Shown here: in pieces, positions 33,911 through 43,954 of the stretch
Position numbering within the stretch: the stretch's first letter is position 1
Layout of the letters: each line of letters begins with the position of its first letter
Assembly: GCF_014639875.1 (NCBI RefSeq)
Contig: NZ_BMGD01000002.1
Location: forward strand, 62,001 to 126,000
Length of the DNA: 64,000 nucleotides
Reading direction: 5' to 3'
Source of the DNA: Blastomonas aquatica
GTDB lineage: Bacteria > Pseudomonadota > Alphaproteobacteria > Sphingomonadales > Sphingomonadaceae
The notes under the pieces: generated by a model
What the model saw: the letters and a program-made list of their open reading frames with translations, nothing else
Told to the model about the DNA's origin: nothing
Databases searched by the model: none
Made by a program: the position numbers and the translations under genes

Positions 33911-34180
33911 ATGGGTTTGATTCTGGCGCTGATTATGGGCGGTATTATGGGTTGGCTCGCCAGCAAGGTCATGAACCGCGATGCGCAGATGGGCGTTTTC
34001 TGGAATGTCGTCGTCGGCTGTATCGGATCGATTTTGGGCCGCTTTCTACTGGGTGGTCTCATCGGCGGTGGCAGCCTGCGCGCGAATGCGTTTGATCCGC
34101 TGACGCTGCTGACCTCGTTTATCGGTGCAGTCATTCTGCTTGCGATCGTAAACATGATCCAACGCGGCCGTGCCCGCTAA
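33911..34180 (+). CDS. GlsB/YeaQ/YmgE-family stress response membrane protein
   Basis: An 89-residue protein of three hydrophobic segments separated by short glycine-rich loops (GGIMGWLASKVMNRD, VVGCIGSILGRFLLGGLIGGG, then LLTSFIGAVILLAIVNMIQRGR), the usual pattern and length of the transglycosylase-associated/GlsB family. These small inner-membrane proteins are induced by stress; the biochemical role is not known. A GGGAG ribosome-binding site lies a few bases upstream. Single gene. Confidence 0.9.
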   Translation: MGLILALIMGGIMGWLASKVMNRDAQMGVFWNVVVGCIGSILGRFLLGGLIGGGSLRANAFDPLTLLTSFIGAVILLAIVNMIQRGRAR

Positions 34181-34558
34181 GAGCATCCAACCCCTTCTAT
34201 TGCGCAGGTGAAAGCATAGCGATCTTGCGCAGGCCGACTCAGTTACGGGGAGCAGCGGGCGAATTTGCCTTCTGCTCCCCGAATGCTGTTTACCAGCCGC
34301 GTTATCGATCAGGTATATTAAGAGCAATCGCCTCACCAATTGCCATTGACACTGTCAGGTCCTAAGGACGGTGCGCCCGGGCAGGATTATGGCTTGCACG
34401 TGGTGACTTAATTGGATAACACAGTGCCATGCAGTCCGGGACCCGCGGTGGCGGTGTTCCGGCTATAAAGCCTCCGGTTCCGGGCGGGTCTGGCTCTCGC
34501 AGCGCGGGACGATCAGGGCCGCAACTGGCGCGGTGGCGGGGTTTGGACGGATCTGGCG
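34181..34558. other. Promoter region of the RND efflux operon
   Basis: A 378-bp region with no recognised gene. A 67-codon frame starting at 34429 overlaps the adaptor start in another frame and has no support. No regulator gene sits next to the efflux genes, so control would come from elsewhere. Confidence 0.4.
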
Positions 34559-35782
34559 ATGAATTACGAAAGCAGTTTTGGCGGAGATTCGATTACCGCG
34601 CGCAGCGAAGATCTCTACGGATCGGACGTTGACGAAACCGTAAAAAAGAAGCGCCGCAACACCATTATCGGGGTGGTTATCGCGATCGCGCTGCTGATTG
34701 CAGCCGGCCTATACTTTTTTGGCGGCGACGCGGAAACCGCTGCGGGCGAAGGCGCGCAGGCAGGAGCAGGCGGCAGCGATTCGCAGGCGCCGGCGGTTAC
34801 CGTCATCGTGCCGGGTTCCGGGTCGGTCGAACGCGTGATCAACGCCACCGGTACGCTGGCGGCACGCCGCGAGATGCCCGTGGGTATCGCCGGAGAAGGC
34901 GGTCAGGTCATCCGCGTGCTGGTGCAGCCGGGTGACTGGGTCAGAACCGGCCAGGTGCTCGCAATCATCGACCAGGATGTCCAGGCCCAGCAGGCGCGCT
35001 CGCTTGCCGCGCAGATCGAGGTCAGCCAGGCCGATTCGGTGCTGGCACAGAGCGAACTCGACCGAGCGCTGCAGCTGGTTGATCGCGGTTTCATTTCCAA
35101 GGCTGATGTCGATCGCCGCCGCGCGACGCGCGATTCTTCAGTGGCCCGCGTAGAGGTTGCGCGCGCCCAGCTGCGCGAGGCGCAGGCCCGTAACGGACGC
35201 CTGAATATCCGCGCGCCTGAATCAGGTCTGGTGCTCGAGCGCAATGTCGAGCCGGGCCAGGTTGTTGGCGCAGGAACCGGCGTGCTGTTCCGGCTGGCCG
35301 CAGGCGGCGAAATGGAATTGCGCGCTCAGATGGGGGAGGCCGACCTTGCCAATCTGAGCGTTGGCGTGCGCGCCGAAGTCCGCCCTGTGGGTGCCGGACG
35401 GACCTTTACCGGCCAGGTCTGGCAGCTTGCCCCGGTGATAAACGAAACCTCGCGTCAGGGTATCGCGCGAATCGCGCTGTCGTATGACAAGGCGCTGCGC
35501 CCCGGCGGCTTTGCCAGCGCCGCGGTAATCAGCGGCTCGTCGCAGTCACCCGTGCTGCCTGAATCGGCAGTACTGAGCGATGACAAGGGCAGCTATGTCT
35601 ATGTCGTCGGCAAGGATAACAAGGTCGAGCGGCGCGATGTTACCACCGGTACGGTAACCCCGCGCGGCATCGCGATCGTCAGCGGCATCACCGGCCAGGA
35701 GCGCGTCGTGCTCTATGCAGGCGGCTTCCTCAATCCCGGTGAAACCGTGCGTCCGCAGGCCCAGGGCGCCAAGGCCAGCTGA
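34559..35782 (+). CDS. RND efflux periplasmic adaptor subunit (MFP/HlyD family)
   Basis: A 407-residue adaptor. Unusually it has a cytoplasmic tail of about 33 residues before a signal anchor (TIIGVVIAIALLIAAGLYFFGG, about 34-56), then a lipoyl/barrel-sandwich half (VTVIVPGSGSVERVINATG), a coiled hairpin (about 140-215), the second half (ARNGRLNIRAPESGLVLERNVEPG), and a membrane-proximal domain. It bridges the inner-membrane pump to an outer-membrane TolC-type channel; no channel gene is in the window. It lies 158 bp upstream of the pump gene. Substrates unknown. Confidence 0.92.
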   Translation: MNYESSFGGDSITARSEDLYGSDVDETVKKKRRNTIIGVVIAIALLIAAGLYFFGGDAETAAGEGAQAGAGGSDSQAPAVTVIVPGSGSVERVINATGTLAARREMPVGIAGEGGQVIRVLVQPGDWVRTGQVLAIIDQDVQAQQARSLAAQIEVSQADSVLAQSELDRALQLVDRGFISKADVDRRRATRDSSVARVEVARAQLREAQARNGRLNIRAPESGLVLERNVEPGQVVGAGTGVLFRLAAGGEMELRAQMGEADLANLSVGVRAEVRPVGAGRTFTGQVWQLAPVINETSRQGIARIALSYDKALRPGGFASAAVISGSSQSPVLPESAVLSDDKGSYVYVVGKDNKVERRDVTTGTVTPRGIAIVSGITGQERVVLYAGGFLNPGETVRPQAQGAKAS

Positions 35783-35940
35783 TTGCCTGCCGGTTGTCGA
35801 ACAGGGGCATGCGTTGGTCGAGCCGTGGGTATGGATAGCGGGGTTTTGGACGGCATTGCCTGCGTGGCCCTTGCATCTGGCCGTATCAGGATGCCGTAAC
35901 TGTATACAGGCCGGGTTTCCGGCGGGTTGAGGATTGAGCG

Positions 35941-38900
35941 ATGAACTTCCGGAACATGTCGGCGTGGTCGATCCGCAACCCGATCATCCCGCTCGTCTTC
36001 TTCACGGGACTGCTGTTCGCGGGCATTCTCAGCTTCATGCGGATGGATGTCGTCAACCAGCCCGACATCGATTTTCCGGCAGCGCAGATTATGATTTCGC
36101 AGCCGGGCGCTGCGCCTACCGAGATCGAAAACCAGATCACCCAGCGGATCGAGGCTGCGGTGCGGGGTATCAATGGCGTCAAGAACATCAGTTCGACCGC
36201 GAGCGAGGGTAGCTCAAGCACCTTTGTCGAATTCGAGATCGGCACCGACACCATCGAGGCGGTGAACGAGGTCAAGAACGCGGTCGATCAGATCCGCGGC
36301 AATCTTCCTGAGGGCATCCTTGAACCGTCGGTGACCAAGGTCGATGCCACTGGTGAACCGATCGCTTATTTCGCGGTCGAAGCCGATGACATGACAATCG
36401 AGCAATTGAGCTGGTTCGTCGATGACACGGTCACCAAGCGGCTGCTGTCGATCGACGGCATGGCCGAAGTCGATCGCTTTGGCGGGGTCGATCGCGAAAT
36501 CCGGGTGATCCTCGACCCTGCACGGATGCAGGCGCTGGGCGTGACCGCAAGCGTGGTCAACAATGCGCTGCGCCAGATCAACGTCGATGCCGCCGGTGGC
36601 CGTGCCGATGTTGGCGGGACCCGCCAGTCGCTGCGCGTGCTGGGCAATGCCGATACCGCGTTCGAGCTGTCGCAAATCCAGGTGCCGCTGGGCGGCGGGC
36701 GCACGATCAAGCTGACCGATGTTGCGACCGTGAGCGACGGTTTCGGCGAGCCGACCTCGATCAGCAAGGTGCGCAACAAGGAGGTCGTCAACTTCGCGAT
36801 GACGCGCTCCAGGGGGGCATCGGACGTTACCGTCTACGACGACGCGATCCTGGCGATGGAAGAGCTCAAGGAGCAGAATCCCGGGGTCAGGTTCATCCGG
36901 CTTGGCTCGAGCGTCGATTACACCAAAAGCCAGTATGAAAGCTCGATCGCTTCGATGATCGAAGGCGCGGTGCTCGCCGTGGTTGTGGTGTTCTTCTTCC
37001 TGCGCGACTGGCGCGCGACGATCATCTCGGCGATCGCCATCCCCTTGTCCGCAATCCCGACCTTCTGGTTCATGGATCTGCTGGGTTTCAACCTCAACTT
37101 CCTCTCGCTGCTCGCATTGGGTCTGGTGGCAGGGGTGCTGGTCGATGACGCGATCGTGGAGATCGAGAACATCGTGCGCCACATGCGCATGGGCAAATCG
37201 GCCTATCAGGCCTCGATCGATGCCGCTGATGAAATCGGTCTCGCGGTGGTTGCAACCTCGTTCTGCATCGTCGCGGTGTTCCTGCCGGTGGGCCTGATGC
37301 CCGGCATTTCGGGCCAGTTCTTCAAGAATTTCGGAGTCACCGTCGTGATTTCGGTGCTGATGAGCCTTGCGGTAGCGCGTATGATCACGCCGATGGTCGC
37401 GGCGTATTTCCTCGAGGCCAAGGGCCACGCCGAGCATGGCGGTGGCAGGATGATGGACCGCTATATGCGGATACTGGCCTGGTCGCTCGACCAGAGCCGC
37501 GCACGCGCGTTCCGCGGTGAAAACCCGCGCTTCGGCCGCAAGGTTGCCGCCATGTTCCTTGATCATCGTATCTGGATGATGGGTGTCGGCTTGTTTGCGT
37601 TCGTCATCACGATCGTTCTGTTCGCGGTCACCCCGGTGCAGTTCCTGCCGAAGACCGACGAAGACAACAGCCGCATCCAGATCGAGATGGTTCCGGGCAC
37701 CACGCTCGAGCAGACCGAGGTCGTCGCCGACAAGGTTGCCGCGATCATGTACCAGCAGCCCGAGGTCGAGCGTGCGCTGATCCGCATCCGCGAGGGCAAT
37801 GGTACGATCTTCGTCACGTTGAAGGACGATCGCGAGAAGACCTCGATCGAGTTCGAGCGTGATCTGGCCGAGACGCTGCAGGCGGTCCCCGATGCGCGTG
37901 TCAGCTTTGCCTCGCAATCGGGCGGCGGTGGCACCAACCGCGACATCTCGATCATGCTCACCGGGTCTGACCCCGAGAAATTGTACGAGACTGCAGGCAC
38001 GCTCGTCGAGCAGATGAAGGGCGTGAAGCTCATTACCGGCCCACGGGTGAATGCCGACATGCGGCGTCCGGAGATCATCATCAAGCCCCGTGCCGATCTG
38101 GCCGCCCAGCTGGGTATAACGACAGCTGCGCTCAGCCAGGCGATCCGTATCGCGACTTTGGGCGAGATCGAGCAGAACTCCGCGCGCTTCTCGCTGTCTG
38201 ACCGCCAGATCCAGATCCGCGTCGTGTTGCCCAAGGAATCGCGCAACGATTTCAACACGATCCAGAACCTGCCGGTGCAGACTGCCGCCGGTGGCTCGGT
38301 TCCGCTCAACCGCGTCGCCGATATCTCGTTCGGGTCGGGGCCGACGACGATCCAGCGCTACAACCAGGAACGCCGTGTGTTCATCGGTGCCGATCTGGCT
38401 CAGGGCGTGGTGACCGGCGAGGCGATGACCGCGATCAACAACCTGCCGATCATGAAGAACCTGCCCACTGGTGTTGGCAACAAGCCCTTCGGCGAACAGG
38501 AATGGCAGGCCGAACTCGCGGTCAACTTCGTCATCGCGTTGGTATCGGGCATCCTGCTGGTATTTGCGGTGCTGGTGCTGCTATACAAGCGTCTGATGTC
38601 GCCGCTGGTCAACATGGGCTCGCTGGCGCTGGCACCTTTGGGCGGCATCTTCCTCGTGTGGGTCGTCGGCCAGCCGGTCTCGATGCCGGTGCTGATCGGG
38701 GTGCTGATGCTGCTGGGGATCGTGTCCAAGAACTCGATCCTGCTGATCGATTTTGCCATCGAGGAAATGCAGCGCGGCGTGCCCAAGTTGGAGGCCATCC
38801 TCGAAGCGGGGCACAAGCGTGCACAGCCGATCGTGATGACCACCGTGGCGATGACCGCAGGCATGGTGCCCACCGCCTTGTCGCTGTCGGGTGATGGCGC

Positions 38901-39123
38901 GTTTCGTGCGCCAATGGGCACGGTGGTGATCGGCGGCCTGATTGTCTCGACGTTGCTGACATTGGTGATCGTGCCTGCGGGCTTCAGCCTTGCCGATGGC
39001 GTCGAAAAGCGTGTCGGGCCATGGCTGAGCAAGAAGCTGCTCACCTACAAGACCGGTGACAATGCCGATGACCAGGCGATGATGGCTGGGGGCAAGCCGC
39101 ACGGGATTCAGCCCGCGGAGTGA
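35941..39123 (+). CDS. RND efflux transporter permease (HAE1/AcrB family)
   Basis: A 1060-residue inner-membrane pump with twelve transmembrane segments and two large periplasmic loops, the standard size. The proton-relay Asp pair of TM4 is intact in [18 protein letters not shown]7-12 end with [22 protein letters not shown]. The periplasmic porter domains follow the HAE1 pattern. It pairs with the adaptor upstream. Multidrug or toxic-metabolite export is the family role; substrate range cannot be read. No local regulator. Confidence 0.95.
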   Translation: MNFRNMSAWSIRNPIIPLVFFTGLLFAGILSFMRMDVVNQPDIDFPAAQIMISQPGAAPTEIENQITQRIEAAVRGINGVKNISSTASEGSSSTFVEFEIGTDTIEAVNEVKNAVDQIRGNLPEGILEPSVTKVDATGEPIAYFAVEADDMTIEQLSWFVDDTVTKRLLSIDGMAEVDRFGGVDREIRVILDPARMQALGVTASVVNNALRQINVDAAGGRADVGGTRQSLRVLGNADTAFELSQIQVPLGGGRTIKLTDVATVSDGFGEPTSISKVRNKEVVNFAMTRSRGASDVTVYDDAILAMEELKEQNPGVRFIRLGSSVDYTKSQYESSIASMIEGAVLAVVVVFFFLRDWRATIISAIAIPLSAIPTFWFMDLLGFNLNFLSLLALGLVAGVLVDDAIVEIENIVRHMRMGKSAYQASIDAADEIGLAVVATSFCIVAVFLPVGLMPGISGQFFKNFGVTVVISVLMSLAVARMITPMVAAYFLEAKGHAEHGGGRMMDRYMRILAWSLDQSRARAFRGENPRFGRKVAAMFLDHRIWMMGVGLFAFVITIVLFAVTPVQFLPKTDEDNSRIQIEMVPGTTLEQTEVVADKVAAIMYQQPEVERALIRIREGNGTIFVTLKDDREKTSIEFERDLAETLQAVPDARVSFASQSGGGGTNRDISIMLTGSDPEKLYETAGTLVEQMKGVKLITGPRVNADMRRPEIIIKPRADLAAQLGITTAALSQAIRIATLGEIEQNSARFSLSDRQIQIRVVLPKESRNDFNTIQNLPVQTAAGGSVPLNRVADISFGSGPTTIQRYNQERRVFIGADLAQGVVTGEAMTAINNLPIMKNLPTGVGNKPFGEQEWQAELAVNFVIALVSGILLVFAVLVLLYKRLMSPLVNMGSLALAPLGGIFLVWVVGQPVSMPVLIGVLMLLGIVSKNSILLIDFAIEEMQRGVPKLEAILEAGHKRAQPIVMTTVAMTAGMVPTALSLSGDGAFRAPMGTVVIGGLIVSTLLTLVIVPAGFSLADGVEKRVGPWLSKKLLTYKTGDNADDQAMMAGGKPHGIQPAE

Positions 39124-39139
39124 CCGGCAGACGTTGGTC

Positions 39140-40393
39140 ATGACCGCACCAGGCCTGCCAAGAAGCGCTGATCCCGCTTGGCGCATCCGGGCTATCGCCA
39201 CCGGCATGCTGGTGGTGATGGCAGCGGTGTTCCTCGCCGCGCATTGGGCCGAGGGGCATGTCGACGTGCGCTGGGGCTATGTCCGCGCCTTTGCCGAGGC
39301 CGCGATGGTAGGCGGGCTGGCCGACTGGTTCGCGGTGACAGCCTTGTTCCGCCATCCCTTGGGCCTGCCGATCCCGCACACCGCGATCATCCCGCGCAAC
39401 AAGGACCGCATCGGCGACACGATGGCGCAGTTTTTGCGCAGCAATTTCCTGACGCCGCTGGTGGTCGCGCGGCGGATGCGGACGATGAACGTCGCCGGTG
39501 CTGCCGGTCGTTTCCTCGTGCAGCCCACCGGCGGCGAGGGGCGGCTGCGGCTGGGCGCATCGAACATGATCGCCGATGTGCTCGAATCGCTCGACCAAGA
39601 CCGGCTGGGCGGCAACGCCAAGGAGGCGCTCCGGGTCCAGCTCGACCGGCTCGACGTCGCGCCGCTGCTCGGGCAGATCCTCACCGCCGCGATCGCCGAC
39701 AACCGCCATCTGCCGCTGATGGACGGGATCATCAAATGGACCCAGCGCACGCTGTTTGCCAATGAAGAGGTGCTGCGCGACATGGTGCGCAACCGCGCCA
39801 ACACGATCATGCGCTGGACTGGCCTCGACGAGCGGCTCGCGACGGGAATCGTCGATGGCCTGCACAACCTGCTGTTCGATATGGCCGAGGACACCAACCA
39901 TCCCTTGCGCGGCAAGGTCGAGGAGGGGCTCGAGACGATGGCGTTCCGGCTGCTCAACGATTCCGAGATGCAGGGCAAGGTCGCAGGGATCAAGGCCGAG
40001 ATGCTCGCCAACCCGGCGATGGCGCGCTGGCTTGAGGGCCTTTGGGAGCGCAGCCGCACCGCGCTGATCCGCGCCGCACGCGACCCCGATCATGCGCTCT
40101 CGGGCCAGTTCGGCGACGGCCTGCGGCAGATCGGCGAGGCGCTCCAGACCGACACGCGGATGCAGACCCAGATCAACCGTTTCGCGCGCCGGACCTTGGT
40201 GGGTATCGCCAACCGCTATGGCGACCAGATTGTCCGGCTGGTGTCCGAAACGGTCCACCGCTGGGATGCGCGCACGATCACCGACCGGGTCGAGAACGCG
40301 GTCGGCAAGGACCTGCAGTTCATCCGGATCAACGGCACGCTGGTCGGCGGGCTGGTCGGGCTGACGATCCATACGGCGGTGGTGTGGTTGTAA
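39140..40393 (+). CDS. DUF445 family membrane protein
   Basis: A 417-residue protein starting at the ATG 39140; a TTG two codons earlier is less likely. One N-terminal transmembrane segment (ATGMLVVMAAVFLAAHW) is followed by the DUF445 signature VGGLADWFAVTALFRHPLGLPIPHTAIIPRNKDRIG-type region (residues about 52-88), a long mainly helical region and a C-terminal hydrophobic end (GTLVGGLVGLTIHTAVVWL). Function unknown; homologues are linked to cell-envelope integrity. It starts 16 bp after the RND pump, so it may be read with it. Confidence 0.88.
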   Translation: MTAPGLPRSADPAWRIRAIATGMLVVMAAVFLAAHWAEGHVDVRWGYVRAFAEAAMVGGLADWFAVTALFRHPLGLPIPHTAIIPRNKDRIGDTMAQFLRSNFLTPLVVARRMRTMNVAGAAGRFLVQPTGGEGRLRLGASNMIADVLESLDQDRLGGNAKEALRVQLDRLDVAPLLGQILTAAIADNRHLPLMDGIIKWTQRTLFANEEVLRDMVRNRANTIMRWTGLDERLATGIVDGLHNLLFDMAEDTNHPLRGKVEEGLETMAFRLLNDSEMQGKVAGIKAEMLANPAMARWLEGLWERSRTALIRAARDPDHALSGQFGDGLRQIGEALQTDTRMQTQINRFARRTLVGIANRYGDQIVRLVSETVHRWDARTITDRVENAVGKDLQFIRINGTLVGGLVGLTIHTAVVWL

Positions 40394-40395
40394 AT

Positions 40396-40428
40396 AAATC
40401 CTCCCCCAGACAAGCTCGGGGAGGATTT
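40396..40428. terminator. Bidirectional terminator palindrome between convergent genes
   Basis: AAATCCTCCCC (40396-40406) pairs with GGGGAGGATTT (40418-40428). It follows the DUF445 stop by 2 bp and reaches into the stop codon of SelO on the other strand. The flanking A and T tracts give a U-run in both directions. The core ACAAGCTCGGGGAGGATTTA recurs at 50060-50079. Confidence 0.7.
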
Positions 40429-41830
40429 AGGCGGCGCGCATAGCATCCCCCATCGCCCGCACCGCCTCGACCTTGGCGAAAAGCGGACCCCAGTCGTCGC
40501 GTTCGGCGATCGCGGCCCAGATCGCCTCGACCTCACCGATCAGCATCGATTGTGGTGCATCGCCGTGCCAGTACGCATGGTCACGCGACCGCGCGGAGAC
40601 ATAGCCCGCCTTGATCGCGCCGAACGCCGCCCACAAGGCTTCGCTTTCGGTGCCGACCAGATCGGCAGGGCACTCAGGTTCCGCATCGCCCATCCACGCG
40701 AAGAAGAACGCGTCGATGCCGACCCCGCCCTGCATCATCACCGCCTCGGCCGCCGCGACCAAGGCGCGGTCCGCCTCGAGCCCCTGGCTCACCACCCCCA
40801 GCCGCCAGCAGAACCGCCGCACCAGCGCCTGCTGGTACAGCGGCGCAAAGCGTTCGAGCGCGGCGATCAGCGGCGGCGCATCGCTGATCAGCCGCAGGGC
40901 GACCGCAAGCTGCCCCAGGTTCCAGTGGATCGCCTCGGGCTGGCGGGCAAAGGCATATAGCCCCGAATGATCGAAATACGCCGCAGTGAACCCCGGCTCC
41001 CAGGTCGGCGCAAACCGCCATGGGCCATAGTCGAAGCTCTCGCCGGTGATGTTCATGTTGTCGGTGTTGAGCACGCCGTGGACGAACCCTGCGACCATAT
41101 AGCTCGCCGCCAGGTCCGCCATCCGCTCGACCGCAAGGGTCAGCAGCAGCGCCGCGTCGTTCTCTCCACTCTGGCCATCGTACAGCGTATCGAGCGCGTA
41201 TCGGACCACCCTGCGCATCTTGTCGGCATCGTCCTCGAACGCGATCCGCTGGAAGGTACCGAAGCGGATATGGCTGTGGCTCAGCCGCACCATCACCGCC
41301 GATCGGGTGGGCGAAGGCTCGTCGCCGCGCCACAGTTCCTCGCCGGTTTCGATCACCGAGAAGGTCTTGGAGGTGTGCACGCCCAATGCCTCGAGCATCT
41401 CGGTAGCGAGGATCTCGCGCACCGCACCTTTCAGCGTCAGGCGTCCGTCGCCATCGCGGCTGAACGGGGTCTGCCCCGATCCCTTGGTGGCCAGGTCGAG
41501 CAACCGCCCGGCATCGTCGCGCAGCTGCGCGAACAGGAACCCGCGCCCGTCGCCGATCTGCGGATTGTAGGTGCGGAACTGGTGGCCGTGATAGGCGAGC
41601 GCCAGCGGCTGCGGCAGGTTGCCGGGCAAGGCTTCGAACCGCCCGAAATGCCGCGCCCATGCGGCGTCATCGAGGCTATCGAGCCCGACGGTCGCGGCAT
41701 GCCGATCGTTGCGGAAGCGCAGCACCGTCTGCGGAAAATCCGCCGCCTTGACCGGGTGGGCGATGGCGTCGGCAATCGACAGGATCGCGGGATCAGCGCG
41801 GGTGGAAGCGGCTTGCGGTTCTGATGTCAT
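40427..41830 (-). CDS. selO: SelO (YdiU/UPF0061) protein adenylyltransferase
   Basis: A 467-residue pseudokinase-fold enzyme that transfers AMP from ATP to Ser, Thr or Tyr of target proteins, linked to redox homeostasis. Visible motifs: GNLPQPLALAYHGHQFRTYNP, IGDGRGFLFAQL, the ATP-binding LATKGSGQTPFSRDGDG with the Lys, and HGVLNTDNMNITGESFDYGP with the metal-binding Asn and Asp. It lacks the C-terminal selenocysteine/cysteine motif of the mitochondrial form. I chose the ATG at 41830; 41869 is possible but would overlap the divergent hydrolase start. Confidence 0.9.
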   Translation of the reverse strand: MTSEPQAASTRADPAILSIADAIAHPVKAADFPQTVLRFRNDRHAATVGLDSLDDAAWARHFGRFEALPGNLPQPLALAYHGHQFRTYNPQIGDGRGFLFAQLRDDAGRLLDLATKGSGQTPFSRDGDGRLTLKGAVREILATEMLEALGVHTSKTFSVIETGEELWRGDEPSPTRSAVMVRLSHSHIRFGTFQRIAFEDDADKMRRVVRYALDTLYDGQSGENDAALLLTLAVERMADLAASYMVAGFVHGVLNTDNMNITGESFDYGPWRFAPTWEPGFTAAYFDHSGLYAFARQPEAIHWNLGQLAVALRLISDAPPLIAALERFAPLYQQALVRRFCWRLGVVSQGLEADRALVAAAEAVMMQGGVGIDAFFFAWMGDAEPECPADLVGTESEALWAAFGAIKAGYVSARSRDHAYWHGDAPQSMLIGEVEAIWAAIAERDDWGPLFAKVEAVRAMGDAMRAA

Positions 41831-41867
41831 CCAGCGATAGTGGGGTTCCAACGGAGCCCGCGCAACC

Positions 41868-42770
41868 ATGTCCAAGCCAGATCAACCCTATAGCGATGGT
41901 TTCTGGTGGTCGAACGACGGCCTTCGGCTGCATTTCCGCGATTATCCCGCGCGCCCCGAAAACGCGCACCGCCCCCCGGTGATCTGCATCCCCGGGCTGA
42001 CCCGCAACGCGCGCGATTTCGAACAGGTCGCCGCGCGACTGGCGGGCGACTGGCGGGTGATCTGCGTGGACCTGCGCGGGCGCGGCGACAGCGCCTATGC
42101 CAAGGACGCGATGAGCTATGTGCCCTTGACCTATGTCCAGGACATGGAGGCGCTGCTGCGTGAGCAGAAGATCGAGCGGTTCGTTGCGATCGGCACCTCA
42201 TTGGGCGGTCTGATCACCATGCTGCTCGCCTCGACCCGCCCGGGGCGCGTGGTGGGCGCATTGCTCAATGATGTCGGCCCGCAGATCGAGCCGGCGGGGC
42301 TGGCGCGGATCCGCGATTATGTCGGCCAGGGGCGATCGTTCCCCACCTGGATCCACGCCGCCTGGGCCTTGTCCGAGGTGCAGGGCGCGGTGTTCCCCGG
42401 CTACGGTGTCAGCGACTGGCTCGACATGGCGAAGAAGGCAATGAAGGTCGGCGCAGGGGGGCGGATCGTCTATGATTACGACATGAAGATCGCAGAGCCG
42501 TTCGCGGTTCCCGGCGGCGAGGCGGGGGTCGATCTGTGGCCGACGCTCGCCGGGCTCTCCCCGGTGCCGGTGCTGCTGGTGCGCGGCGCGCTGTCTGATC
42601 TGTTCAGCGTGGCGACTGCGCAGCGGGTGCTGGGCGTGCTGCCGCATGGCCGCCTGCTCACGGTCGCGAACAAGGGCCATGCGCCCTCGCTCGAGGAGCC
42701 CGAGGTCACCGATGCGATCCAGACATGGCTTGCCCAGGTCGATGCCACCGCGCTTGCGACCCAGGGCTGA
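41868..42770 (+). CDS. Alpha/beta hydrolase
   Basis: A 300-residue alpha/beta-hydrolase-fold protein: oxyanion region ICIPGLTRNARDF, nucleophile elbow GTSLGG, a lid, and a C-terminal catalytic His in NKGHAPSLEEPE. It is of the general esterase / epoxide-hydrolase / haloalkane-like group, and the substrate cannot be told. It is divergent from selO with under 40 bp between the starts, and its stop is 20 bp before the GT4 start, so the two plus-strand genes are probably one transcript. Confidence 0.87.
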   Translation: MSKPDQPYSDGFWWSNDGLRLHFRDYPARPENAHRPPVICIPGLTRNARDFEQVAARLAGDWRVICVDLRGRGDSAYAKDAMSYVPLTYVQDMEALLREQKIERFVAIGTSLGGLITMLLASTRPGRVVGALLNDVGPQIEPAGLARIRDYVGQGRSFPTWIHAAWALSEVQGAVFPGYGVSDWLDMAKKAMKVGAGGRIVYDYDMKIAEPFAVPGGEAGVDLWPTLAGLSPVPVLLVRGALSDLFSVATAQRVLGVLPHGRLLTVANKGHAPSLEEPEVTDAIQTWLAQVDATALATQG

Positions 42771-42790
42771 GCGGTTATAGCCCCGCATCT

Positions 42791-43954
42791 ATGAAGCCTC
42801 CGATCAAAGCCGTGTCGAACCCGGCGCGCATCCTGCACCTGCACAGCACGTTCGATCTGGGCGGCAAGGAGGCGCGCGCGGTGCGGCTGATGAACCATTT
42901 CGGCGGCACCGCGCAGCACACCATCCTGACCGCGGTGCCCGGTGCGCTGGGTGCGCGCGCCGCGATCGCTCCGGGCATCCGCGCCGATTTCCCGGAGAAC
43001 GCCCCCTCGCTGGCGGGCAAGCCCAGCATCGCGCGCTACCGGGTGTTCGTCGAGTATTTCAAGCAGTTCGACCTCATCCTCAGCTATAACTGGGGCGCGA
43101 TCGATGGCGTGATGGCGCGCACGCTGTTCGCCGGGCAGACCCGGCTGCCGCCGGTGATCCATCACGAGGATGGCTTCAACGAGGACGAGGCGGTTCGGCT
43201 CAAGCGCAAGCGCAACTGGTTCCGCATCGTCGCGCTCGCGCGCACCGAGGCTCTGGTGGTGCCCTCGCACACGCTCGAGCGGATCGCGTTCGATGTGTGG
43301 AAGCAGCCCGACAGCCGGGTGCGGCGGATCGCCAACGGCATCGATATCGCCGCCTATGCCAAGCGCCCGCAGCGCGGCGCGCTGCCCGGCTTCCAGCGCC
43401 GCGATGGCGAGATCGTCATCGGCACGCTGGCTGGCCTGCGCGCGGTCAAGAACCTGCCGCGGCTGGTCCGCGCGGTTGCCGCGCTCGACAGGCCGGTGCG
43501 GCTGGTGATCGTGGGCGAGGGGCCCGAGCGCGCGGCCATCGAGGCCGAGGCGGCGCGGCTGGGGCTGGGCGACCGGCTGCTGATGCCCGGGTTCCTCAAG
43601 AACCCTGCGCGCTATATCGGGCTGTTCGATATCTTCGCCTTGTCATCGGACAGCGAGCAGCAGCCGATCTCGGTGATGGAGGCGATGGCGGCAGGCCTGC
43701 CGGTGGCAGCGCCGATGGTCGGCGATGTCGCGCATATGGTCACGCCCGACAATGCGATCCTGCTCGCCGAGCCGGGCGATGAGGCGGGGTTGACCGATTG
43801 CCTGCGGCGTCTCGCCAGCGATCCCGCGCTGCGCGCGTCGCTGGGCGCCGCCAACCGCGTCAAGGCCGCCGAAGAGTTCGACGAACGCAAGATGATCGAA
43901 CGCTACGCCGCGCTCTATGGCCGCGCGATGGGACGGCCCGAATTCGGGCGGTGA
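42791..43954 (+). CDS. GT4-family glycosyltransferase
   Basis: A 387-residue GT-B-fold glycosyltransferase from the ATG at 42791; the frame open to 42725 overlaps the hydrolase. GGKEARAVRLMNHF at the N-terminal nucleotide-sugar side and the C-terminal retaining-GT motif EQQPISVME (EX7E) are clear, with GTLAGLRAVKNLPRLVRA between. Such enzymes build lipopolysaccharide or exopolysaccharide. No polysaccharide cluster is near, so donor and acceptor are unknown. Confidence 0.88.
   Translation: MKPPIKAVSNPARILHLHSTFDLGGKEARAVRLMNHFGGTAQHTILTAVPGALGARAAIAPGIRADFPENAPSLAGKPSIARYRVFVEYFKQFDLILSYNWGAIDGVMARTLFAGQTRLPPVIHHEDGFNEDEAVRLKRKRNWFRIVALARTEALVVPSHTLERIAFDVWKQPDSRVRRIANGIDIAAYAKRPQRGALPGFQRRDGEIVIGTLAGLRAVKNLPRLVRAVAALDRPVRLVIVGEGPERAAIEAEAARLGLGDRLLMPGFLKNPARYIGLFDIFALSSDSEQQPISVMEAMAAGLPVAAPMVGDVAHMVTPDNAILLAEPGDEAGLTDCLRRLASDPALRASLGAANRVKAAEEFDERKMIERYAALYGRAMGRPEFGR

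Noticed and set aside
36214-37917. Minus-strand 567-codon frame opposite the RND pump
   Set aside because: Rich in His, Asp and Arg, which is typical of antisense translation of a membrane protein gene in high-GC DNA.
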